Part shown: piece by piece, positions 33,658 through 41,693 of the stretch
Layout of the letters: each line of letters starts with the position of its first letter
Position numbering within the stretch: position 1 is the stretch's first letter
Source of the DNA: Gemmatimonadaceae bacterium
Lineage (GTDB): Bacteria; Gemmatimonadota; Gemmatimonadetes; Gemmatimonadales; Gemmatimonadaceae
Length of the DNA stretch: 64,000 nt
Direction of reading: 5' to 3'
Assembly (NCBI GenBank): GCA_030835125.1
Contig: JAUQWM010000063.1
Location: forward strand, 1 to 64,000
Position numbers and translations under genes: made by a program
Notes under the pieces: model-generated
The model's database searches: none
Seen by the model: only the letters and a program-made list of their open reading frames with translations
Told to the model about the DNA's origin: nothing

Positions 33658-34739
33658 CGGGCGCGGTCCGTCGTGGCCAGGGCCACGTCGAGCGCCGACG
33701 TGAGGAGCGCAAACTGGCCCTCGTCCCCGGGCAGCGTGATGCGAAGCCCGTGCGGCGCGCCCGATCGGTCGCGCAAGAGCCGCACGAGGATGCCCTGCTC
33801 CCGGAGCGCTGCGTGAACGTCGGCGGCGCGCGGGCCGAGTTCCGCATACACGAAGTTGGCCTGGGACGTGCGCGGCGATGCGCCGCGCCGCGCGAGCTGG
33901 CCCTGGAGGCGGAGCCGCTCCTCACGAATGCGCGCGACATGGCCGTCGCGGCCCGCGGTGCCGCGCTCGAGGTGCGCGGTGACGATCGCCAGGGACGTCG
34001 CCGCGACCGGGAAGGGCCCGCCGGCCGCCCGCAGCGCGGCGAGAATGGCGGCCCGTCCCAGGGTGTAGCCGACCCGGCAGCCCGCCAGTCCCCAGGCCTT
34101 CGAGAAGGTCCGGATGACGACGACGTTAGGCAGGGCCAGGGCCTCGGCGGTGAGGTCGCGGTCGGCATACTCGGCGTACGCGTGGTCGAGGATGACGAGG
34201 GCGCGCGGGGCCGCCGACGCGATGCGGCGGAGGTCCTCGATCGTCGCGACCTCGCCGGTGGGATTGTTGGGCGTGACGACCGCGACGATCGACACCCGAT
34301 CGTCGATGGCGGCCAGCATCGCGTCGGCCGGGAACGGGCCCGGCGCCCAGCGCACGCGTTCCACGGCTCCGCCCGTCAAGGTCGCGTACCGCTCGAACAT
34401 CTCGAACGTGGGGTCGGTGAGGAGCATCGAGCGGCCCGCACCCAGGAAGGCGCGGCAGCACCGATCGATGCCCTCGTCGGCGCCGGCCGTGACGAAGGCC
34501 TGGTCCGGGTCGAGCCCGTACCGCGCGGCGAGCATCGCCTCGAAGGCGCGTGTGTCGGGATAGCGCCGCACGAGTTCAGGGCCGCCGAGGCGCAGGGCAT
34601 CCAGCACTGCCTCGATCGAGGGTGTGGCGCCCTCGTTAGCATCGAGTCGCAGACGCACGGTGCCGGGGACGCCCGGCTTCCGGTACGCGAGGCGGGGGTC
34701 AACGAGCGGCACCGGGCCAGTGGGGATTCCGGGATTCAT
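33654..34739 (-). CDS. hisC: Histidinol-phosphate aminotransferase
   Basis: RLRLDANEG; TNPTGE-like PNNPTGEVATIEDL; TFSKAWGLAGCRVGY; start overlaps hisG stop (ATGA). Confidence 0.93.
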   Translation of the reverse strand: MNPGIPTGPVPLVDPRLAYRKPGVPGTVRLRLDANEGATPSIEAVLDALRLGGPELVRRYPDTRAFEAMLAARYGLDPDQAFVTAGADEGIDRCCRAFLGAGRSMLLTDPTFEMFERYATLTGGAVERVRWAPGPFPADAMLAAIDDRVSIVAVVTPNNPTGEVATIEDLRRIASAAPRALVILDHAYAEYADRDLTAEALALPNVVVIRTFSKAWGLAGCRVGYTLGRAAILAALRAAGGPFPVAATSLAIVTAHLERGTAGRDGHVARIREERLRLQGQLARRGASPRTSQANFVYAELGPRAADVHAALREQGILVRLLRDRSGAPHGLRITLPGDEGQFALLTSALDVALATTDRAR

Positions 34740-35596
34740 GGGACGATCTGGGAAAGGGTCGAGACCACGACATCGGTGCCACCGGCGGCCTTCAGTGCCG
34801 GAATGACGCGAGGCAGCGTCTCGCGCGGGACGGCGGCCTTCACGGCATAACTGCCGTTGCCGTAGAGCGGGGAGACGGTGGGGCGGCGCATGCTTGGGAG
34901 GACGGCCACCACCCGCTCGAGGCATTCGCCTGACGCGTTCACCTCGACCATCACCCGGCGGCGGGCTTCCAGCACGCTCGCCAGTAGCAGGGCGATGTCC
35001 TCGACGCGACGACGGCGAACAGGGTCGGCCCAGGCCGCGGGGCTGGCGTAGAGTCGCGTGGACGAGCGCAGCAGCGAGTCCACGATGACGAGGCCATTGG
35101 CCTGCAGCGTCGCCCCGGTCGCGGTCGAGTCGACGATCACGTCGGCGTCCTCGGGCGGGAAGACCTCGGTCGCGCCGAAGGAGCGCACGCAGGAGGCCTC
35201 GAGTCCGCGGCGCGCAATCCAGGCGCTCGTCAGGCATGCGTACTCGGAGGCCACGACCAGGTGCCGGCGCGGCAGCCGGCCGCCGTCGAGCAGCGCGCCG
35301 GGGGCGGCCGCGACCAGTTCGACGGGATCGAGCCCGGTATCGAGCACCTCGACCACGTCGGCCGAGAGTTCAGCGACCCAATCGGCCCCGGCGAAGCCCA
35401 CGTCACGGCTCCCGGCCACGAGCATCTCGATGATGTTCTGCGGCTTGAGGATCTTCACCTCGCTGGCCTCGAGACCCACATGTGGGCGGTACCCCCGCGC
35501 CGTCGGGGTCACCCGGACCCCGGCGTCGGACAGCAGCTCGAGCACGGCGCGTTCCATCCTCCCCTTGGGAAGGCCGATACGCAGGATCTCGCTCAT
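34736..35596 (-). CDS. hisG: ATP phosphoribosyltransferase (long form)
   Basis: MSEILRIGLPKGRMERAVLELLSDAG; VGFAGADWVAE; VDSTATGATLQANGL; C-terminal regulatory-like domain. Confidence 0.94.
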   Translation of the reverse strand: MSEILRIGLPKGRMERAVLELLSDAGVRVTPTARGYRPHVGLEASEVKILKPQNIIEMLVAGSRDVGFAGADWVAELSADVVEVLDTGLDPVELVAAAPGALLDGGRLPRRHLVVASEYACLTSAWIARRGLEASCVRSFGATEVFPPEDADVIVDSTATGATLQANGLVIVDSLLRSSTRLYASPAAWADPVRRRRVEDIALLLASVLEARRRVMVEVNASGECLERVVAVLPSMRRPTVSPLYGNGSYAVKAAVPRETLPRVIPALKAAGGTDVVVSTLSQIVP

Positions 35597-35640
35597 CACG
35601 GACCTCGAAGTCCCCGGCATCAGAGCGGCCGGGAGATGGT

Positions 35641-35676
35641 GACAAAAAGAAAGACGCCGGCTGGGAAGCCGGCGTC
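35641..35676 (-). terminator. his operon attenuator (Rho-independent)
   Basis: Minus strand GACGCCGGCT-TCCC-AGCCGGCGTC followed by TTTCTTTTTGTC. Confidence 0.9.
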
Positions 35677-35708
35677 GTGGTTGCTTTCGGACTCGATCGT
35701 GAATCCGC

Positions 35709-35783
35709 CTACACCGCGCGCATGCCTCCCCTGGCCTGAAAGCCATGGTGGACGTGATGGTGGCGCGCGGTGGTGCGAAGCAT
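35709..35783 (-). CDS. His-rich leader peptide MLRTTARHHHVHHGFQARGGMRAV
   Basis: 24-codon ORF (too short for track), 5 His in 6 codons, upstream of intrinsic terminator and hisG. Confidence 0.85.
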   Translation of the reverse strand: MLRTTARHHHVHHGFQARGGMRAV

Positions 35784-35790
35784 GGCAGGG

Positions 35791-35818
35791 ATCTTATCCG
35801 TCAAACGGTCGCTGTCAA
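35791..35818 (-). promoter_or_regulatory. Putative his promoter TTGACA-N16-TAAGAT
   Basis: -35 at 35818-35813, -10 at 35796-35791; predicted start essentially at leader ATG. Confidence 0.6.
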
Positions 35819-36360
35819 GCACGACGTGCCTGGTGATCGAGGATCGGCAGGTACTGCCGCCACGGCCCGACCGCCTCACGATACTGTTTCGCCATCACCC
35901 GGGCCGTTTGCGCGATATGCCCCAGGTCGTGCGCGATCCACGTGGCCAGGAGCTGCCGCAGGGTAACGTTGCCGAAGGCGGGATGTTCTCCCTCGAGCGC
36001 GAGTTCCCGGTCCGTGAGGTTCCAGCCCCGAAGCACGTCGAGGTTCGCGGCGCGCAACGACGCGAACTCGTCGACCAGTTCATCCATCGTCTTACCCTGG
36101 CTCTCGCGCGCCTGCGCAAACCGGTCGTACGGCTCGAAACGGCGGTTCTCGCCCTGCGCCAGGATGATGCGAGCCCGCGGGATCCAGTCGGTCCGCTCGC
36201 CGTGGATGAGGTGGCCAAGGTTGTCGAACGCACTGAACGTGTCGGCTCCCTCGTTGGGAGCCGTCCATGCCTCCGGCAACCCCCTGGTCAGCGCGCGGAA
36301 CACCGCCGGCGTCCGTTCGAGGATCTCCGTGGCGTGTACCAGGTCGAACTGCATCGTCAT
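35815..36360 (-). CDS. DinB-family protein
   Basis: FDNLGHLIHGERTDWIPRAR...LRQLLATWIAHDLGHIAQTARVMAKQY. Confidence 0.8.
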   Translation of the reverse strand: MTMQFDLVHATEILERTPAVFRALTRGLPEAWTAPNEGADTFSAFDNLGHLIHGERTDWIPRARIILAQGENRRFEPYDRFAQARESQGKTMDELVDEFASLRAANLDVLRGWNLTDRELALEGEHPAFGNVTLRQLLATWIAHDLGHIAQTARVMAKQYREAVGPWRQYLPILDHQARRA

Positions 36361-36536
36361 GCGCCTCGGTGTGATGGGTGAGCGGTCTTCAGGTCAGGAA
36401 TCCTCGGGGAGCCGCGCGCCAAACACAACCGCTGCCCTTGCCGACGCTCCCGCTGAACCGGACTTTCCCCGCAGGTTCAGCAGCGGGACCGCTCGCCGCG
36501 TTTCCTGACTGGACCGCTCACCCCTGCCCACCCGCC

Positions 36537-38084
36537 ATGCGAACGTTCGTCGCAACCCTGCTCGTCGCCACCGCGCTGCTCGCGCCGGGCAGGCTGCCCG
36601 GCCAGTCCGCTGTGGCCCGATGGACCACTGAGCACCAGCGGGACGTCGTCGACGAATTCCTCACGCTGCTGTCGGTCCCGAACGTGGCGCGCAACGACGC
36701 CGACATGCGGCGGAACGCGTCGCTGCTGGGCGACATGTTCCGCAAGCGCGGTTTCACGGTGGAGACGCAGCAGGTGACCAGCGGCGCGCCCGTCGTGCTG
36801 GCATCGCTCGATGCGTCGCCCAGCCAGGGCGTGCTGACGCTGTACATCCACTATGACGGGCAGGCGGTCGACTCGACCGAGTGGACGAAGTGCGGGCCGT
36901 TCGCGCCCTGCGTGCACTCCACGTCAGGCAAGGTGTCGCTCGATGCCGCGACGAGGACCTTCGACGCCGAGGCCCGCGTCTATGGTCGATCGGCATCGGA
37001 CGACAAGGGACCGATCATGGCGCTGCTGGCGGCGGTAGACGCCCTGAAGGCCACCGGCAGCAAGCCGGCGTGGAGCCTCCGCGTCGTCCTCGATGGCCAG
37101 GAAGAAGGCGGTTCGGCCAACTTCCGCCGCTTCGTCGCCGCCAGCGGCGACAAGCTCAAGGCCGACCTCGCGATCACGCTCGATGGGCCGCGGCATCCCA
37201 GCGGCCGTCCGACCATGTACTACGGCGTGCGCGGCAGCGCCGGCGTGACGCTCACCGTGTTCGCGTCGCGGAACGACCTGCACAGCGGCAACTACGGCAA
37301 CTGGGCACCCGATCCCTCCATGCTGCTGGGCCGCCTGCTCGGCTCGATGAAGGACGAGGCCGGCCGGGTGGTCGTCGCCGGCTTCTACGACGATGTCACC
37401 CCGCTCACGCCGACGGAGAAGCGGGCCCTTGCCGAGGCACCGAATGTCGAGGCCGTGCTCGCCCGGGAGTTCGGCGTCGCGCGACCCGAGCGTCCCGACG
37501 TGCGGCTGGAGCAGAAGCTGAACGAGCCGACGCTGAACGTGCTCCAGATGGAATCCGGGGGTGGCTTCAGCGCCCCCGGCCGCACGGCCATTCCCGCGTC
37601 GGCCACCGCCCGGCTGGCGATGCGGCTCGTCCACGGACTCGATCCGCAGAAGATGAACGACCGCGTGATCCAGCATGTCCGCACGCAGGGCTACTTCGTG
37701 GTCGTGAACCGGGACCCGACTGACGCCGAGCGGCTCGCGCACCCGCTGCTGGCCCGCGCCGACGCCCGGGGCGGCCGCGCGGCCACCCGCGTGTCGATGG
37801 ACGAACCGCTCGCCCAGGCGGTGGCACGGGCGCTCACCCGCGGCGCGACCACCCCGGTGCAGCTCCCCACGTTAGGCGGCAGCATGCCCTTCGGCGAGTT
37901 CAGCGAGCAGTTGAAGCTGCCGACCGTGGGCGTCTCGCTGGTCAATCACGACAACAACCAGCACGGGCCGGACGAGAACCTGAAGCTGCGGAACCTCTGG
38001 GAGGGCATCGACCTGCTCGCGTCCATCCTGGTGATGCCTCGCCCGGCGGGGACGCCGGTCAGGTCTTCTGGCGCGCTCCCATAG
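36537..38084 (+). CDS. Secreted M20-family peptidase
   Basis: TLYIHYDGQAVD; GRSASDDKGPIMALLAAVDA; LDGQEEGGS; signal peptide from internal Met. Confidence 0.9.
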   Translation: MRTFVATLLVATALLAPGRLPGQSAVARWTTEHQRDVVDEFLTLLSVPNVARNDADMRRNASLLGDMFRKRGFTVETQQVTSGAPVVLASLDASPSQGVLTLYIHYDGQAVDSTEWTKCGPFAPCVHSTSGKVSLDAATRTFDAEARVYGRSASDDKGPIMALLAAVDALKATGSKPAWSLRVVLDGQEEGGSANFRRFVAASGDKLKADLAITLDGPRHPSGRPTMYYGVRGSAGVTLTVFASRNDLHSGNYGNWAPDPSMLLGRLLGSMKDEAGRVVVAGFYDDVTPLTPTEKRALAEAPNVEAVLAREFGVARPERPDVRLEQKLNEPTLNVLQMESGGGFSAPGRTAIPASATARLAMRLVHGLDPQKMNDRVIQHVRTQGYFVVVNRDPTDAERLAHPLLARADARGGRAATRVSMDEPLAQAVARALTRGATTPVQLPTLGGSMPFGEFSEQLKLPTVGVSLVNHDNNQHGPDENLKLRNLWEGIDLLASILVMPRPAGTPVRSSGALP

Positions 38085-38271
38085 CCACGAGGCCGATCCC
38101 CGCGACCACCACCAGGCCGGCGGCCCAGGGCGGCACCGGGTGCTTTTCCTCGGCGGACACCTTCAGGGGCCCGATGTCCGCGACCGTCTCCTTCGACGTG
38201 AAGCCGCCGCTCAGGAACAGTGCGACGCCGACGATGATGAGTGCGATTCCGACCCAGGACGCTGCGCGCAT
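38059..38271 (-). CDS. Small membrane protein (DUF3185-like)
   Basis: VGIALIIVGVALFLSGGFTSKETVADIGPLKV...PPWAAGLVVVAGIGLVAMG. Confidence 0.65.
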   Translation of the reverse strand: MRAASWVGIALIIVGVALFLSGGFTSKETVADIGPLKVSAEEKHPVPPWAAGLVVVAGIGLVAMGARQKT

Positions 38272-38282
38272 TGGGGTTCCCC

Positions 38283-39539
38283 TCAGGTGGCCAGTTGGGT
38301 GAGCGCGTTCACGAGGACATCGAGCTCGGCCGTCGTCGTAAACAGGTGAGGCGTCACGCGGACTCCGCGAACGCCAGCCTCGGGTCGGTTGATCGCCACG
38401 GTCCAGACCCGGTGCCTGTCGAACAGGGCGCGCGCGAGGTCGCCCGGCAGCATGCCCTCGATGCCGACGTTGGCGATGGCGCAGGCCCGCCCCGGATCCG
38501 CCGGCGTGTTCACCAGGATACGCGGCGTGCCGCGGACCCGCGACGTCCAGTACTGCTGGAGCCAGCGCAACCGCGCCTCCTTGCGGGCCACGCCGATGGC
38601 TTCATGGAACGCGATCGCGTGCTCGATGCCGAGGTCGGTGTGGCAGGGGTGCGTCCCGGTGTGGTTCAGCTTGTCGATCGACCCGGCGGCGAGGCCTTCC
38701 TCGCCATAGAGCGGCCAGAGCGGCTCGACCTTGTCCCGCCGCACGTAGAGGAGGCCGGCGCCTAACGGGGCGCCCAGCCACTTGTGGAGGCTGGCGCCGT
38801 AGTAGTCGGCACCAAGGTCGGGGATCCGGAAGTCGAGGTGCGCGAAAGCATGGGCGCCGTCCACCAGGACGTCCACCCCGCGGGCATGCGCCATGTCGGC
38901 GATCCGGCGCACCGGCAGGACCTGCCCCGTGATGTTCACCAGGTGGCAGACCATCAGCAGTCGCGTCTTCGGCGTAATGGCGTTCGCGTAGACCTGCACG
39001 ACCTCGTCGTCGGAACGCGGGTGCATCGGGACCTGCACGACCGTGTTCACCAGGCCGTGCCGGCGCGCCATGAGCTTGAACTGGTCCAGCATGGCCCCGT
39101 AGTCCTGCGCAGCCATCACCGCCTCGTCGCCCGGTTTCCAGTCGTACCCGGAGATGACGGTGTCCAACGACTCCGTGGTGTTGCGGGTGAGGATCAGTTC
39201 CTCGGGCGAGCACCCCGCCAGGGCCGCGACTTTCGCCCGGACGCGGTTCCTGTCCTCGACGCGCACCGTGCGCAGGTAGCGCGACGATTCGTAGTTCACC
39301 CGCCGCACGCTCTCGATGAAGGCCTCGAGCACCGGCTCCGACTGCATCGAGTAGTACCCGTTCTCGAGGTTGATGTAGTCGGGGGTGAGCCGGTACTTGC
39401 CCCGGAGCGACGCCCAGAACGCCTCGTCCTGGGCGAGGGTCGTGGGAGGTGTCGATGACAGCCGCGACAGGATGTCCGGACCGAAGAACAGGCCGAGGGA
39501 AGCGCCACCCATGGAGCGGACGAATTCGCGTTTGTTCAT
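38283..39539 (-). CDS. Class V aminotransferase-fold PLP enzyme (isopenicillin-N-epimerase-like), Tat-like leader
   Basis: RNTTESLDTVISG; VDGAHAFAHLDFRIPDLGADYYGASLHKWLGAPLGAGLLYV. Confidence 0.9.
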   Translation of the reverse strand: MNKREFVRSMGGASLGLFFGPDILSRLSSTPPTTLAQDEAFWASLRGKYRLTPDYINLENGYYSMQSEPVLEAFIESVRRVNYESSRYLRTVRVEDRNRVRAKVAALAGCSPEELILTRNTTESLDTVISGYDWKPGDEAVMAAQDYGAMLDQFKLMARRHGLVNTVVQVPMHPRSDDEVVQVYANAITPKTRLLMVCHLVNITGQVLPVRRIADMAHARGVDVLVDGAHAFAHLDFRIPDLGADYYGASLHKWLGAPLGAGLLYVRRDKVEPLWPLYGEEGLAAGSIDKLNHTGTHPCHTDLGIEHAIAFHEAIGVARKEARLRWLQQYWTSRVRGTPRILVNTPADPGRACAIANVGIEGMLPGDLARALFDRHRVWTVAINRPEAGVRGVRVTPHLFTTTAELDVLVNALTQLAT

Positions 39540-39742
39540 GGCCGGGAGTGCGGTAGGCGGCGAGCGGGATTCACCCGGTGGAGCATTACCGAATTCCCAC
39601 GATCTGGCAACTCTCCTCCGCTGGCCGTGCTGGCCGGCGGAGCGTACATTCGCCGCGCTTCGAGTGCACCCTGGCGCGCCGGTGGTCCCTGCGCGCGGCG
39701 GGGGTCCCATCTCGTTCGCGACCCACCGTCAAGGGAGTCCCT

Positions 39743-41614
39743 GTGAGAATGCTGGCGCTGCTGGTCCCGGCCGCGATGTCCGCTCAGGCCCCCGCGGCTC
39801 CCCCGGTGACACCACCGGGCGGCACCACCTTCCCGGCCGGGGAGATCAACGACAACCGGCGGGCGGCGGGTACCCTTCGCGACGGCGTGCTCACCCTGCG
39901 CCTCGTCGTGCAGTGGTCGGCGTGGACCCTCAACTCCCGCACCGCGCGCGACCTGCCGATGCTGGCCTTCGCGGAAGAGGGCAAGGCACCGACCATCCCG
40001 GGTCCCGTGTTGCGTGCGCCGGTCGGCACGCGGGTCCGCGTGTCCATTCGCAACCCACTGGCCGACCTCACGGTCACCGTACGCGGCCTCTCCCCCCATG
40101 ACTCCGATGCCAGGGACTCGCTCGTCGTCGGCCCCAGAACCACGGTCGACCACGAGTTCGTCGCCGGCGCCGAGGGCACGTACTACTACTGGGGCAGCAT
40201 CTCGCAGGCGAGCACGCCGCAACTCCGCTTCGGCTACGACAGCCAGTTGAACGGCGCGTTCATCATCGACGGCCCTTCGGCACGCCGCGACGACCGGATC
40301 TTCCTCATCTCCCTGTTCAGCGATTCGGCCAACCCGAACGGCTCGTTCCGCATCGACCGCGAGTTCTGGGCGATCAATGGGCGATCCTGGCCGGAGACCG
40401 AACGCCTGGAGTACGCGCTGGGCGATTCCATCTCCTGGCGGGTGCTCAACCCCTCGGCCGATACCCACCCGATGCACCTGCACGGCTTCTACTTCCGGGT
40501 GGATGCGAAGGGGGGCAGTGGGCGCGACTCGATTTACCGGGCCGGCGACGAACGCATGGTGGTGACCGAGATGCTCCGTCCCGGCACCACGATGCAGATG
40601 ACCTGGTCACCGGACCGGCCGGGCGGGTGGATCTTCCACTGCCACATGACCGTCCACCTGCTTCCGCACGGCGAGCTCGCCGGCCAGCCGGTGGCGTCGC
40701 ACGACCACGATGATCCCCAGCGGCACACGGAACTCGGGATGGCGGGCCTGATCATCGCCGTGGATGTCCACGATGCCGCCGGTCGGCGCGCCGCGCCCGT
40801 GACGCCGCGCCGGCAACTGCGCCTCGTGATCAATTCCGATTCACTCCCGACCGACAGCTCGCGGCGCTTCGCCTTCGTGCTGCAGGAAGGCGACCGCGAA
40901 CCGGCTCGTGACTCGCTCCCGGTGCCCGGATCGAGGCTCGTGCTCCATCGCGGCGAGCCGACCGCCATCACCGTCGTCAACCGGAGCGGGGAGCCCGCGA
41001 GCATCCACTGGCACGGCATCGAACTCGACAGCTACTACGACGGGGTGGTTGGCATCGGGGGGATGCCGGGGTCACGAACGCCGGCCATCATGCCGTCCGA
41101 CTCGTTCCAGGTGCACATGACGGTCCCCCGTTCGGGGTCCTTCATGTATCACACCCACTTCGACGACGTCAGGCAGCAGATCAACGGGTTGTACGCGCCA
41201 ATCACCGTGATCGAACCGGGAACCGGGCTGGACGCGACACATGACCTGTCGCTCATGATCGCCAACACGCGCGGGTTCGGGGTGGCCCTGAACGGAAGCC
41301 GGACTCCCGCCCCCGTGATCCTGCGTGCGGGCGACACATACCGCCTCCGGATCGCGAACATCACCACCGCGAACCCCGGCCTCGTGACGCTCCTGGTGCG
41401 GGACGGCGCGCCCGTCGAGTGGAAAGCGCTGGCGAAGGACGGCTTCGACCTTCCCGCCGCGCACGCCACCACGCGTCTCGCGCGGCAGCCCGTCAGCAAC
41501 GGGGAGATCTACGACTTCGAGGTGACCGTACCGGAACCGGGCGCCATGACCTTCGAGGTGCGCAGCGGGGCCGGGGCCATCTTCGTCAGCTTGCCGATCC
41601 GGGTCATTCCGTAA
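39743..41614 (+). CDS. Four-domain multicopper oxidase-like protein with permuted Cu motifs
   Basis: HPMHLHGF...HCHMTVHLLPHG precede IHWHGIEL...MYHTHFDD; GTG start after aagggag. Confidence 0.88.
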   Translation: MRMLALLVPAAMSAQAPAAPPVTPPGGTTFPAGEINDNRRAAGTLRDGVLTLRLVVQWSAWTLNSRTARDLPMLAFAEEGKAPTIPGPVLRAPVGTRVRVSIRNPLADLTVTVRGLSPHDSDARDSLVVGPRTTVDHEFVAGAEGTYYYWGSISQASTPQLRFGYDSQLNGAFIIDGPSARRDDRIFLISLFSDSANPNGSFRIDREFWAINGRSWPETERLEYALGDSISWRVLNPSADTHPMHLHGFYFRVDAKGGSGRDSIYRAGDERMVVTEMLRPGTTMQMTWSPDRPGGWIFHCHMTVHLLPHGELAGQPVASHDHDDPQRHTELGMAGLIIAVDVHDAAGRRAAPVTPRRQLRLVINSDSLPTDSSRRFAFVLQEGDREPARDSLPVPGSRLVLHRGEPTAITVVNRSGEPASIHWHGIELDSYYDGVVGIGGMPGSRTPAIMPSDSFQVHMTVPRSGSFMYHTHFDDVRQQINGLYAPITVIEPGTGLDATHDLSLMIANTRGFGVALNGSRTPAPVILRAGDTYRLRIANITTANPGLVTLLVRDGAPVEWKALAKDGFDLPAAHATTRLARQPVSNGEIYDFEVTVPEPGAMTFEVRSGAGAIFVSLPIRVIP

Positions 41615-41693
41615 GGAGGCCGGCGGCCGGTGCCGCAGCGGAGCGCGCGTCCGATCCGTACCTTTGTACGACTCCCTTCCCAGTGACATCGTC

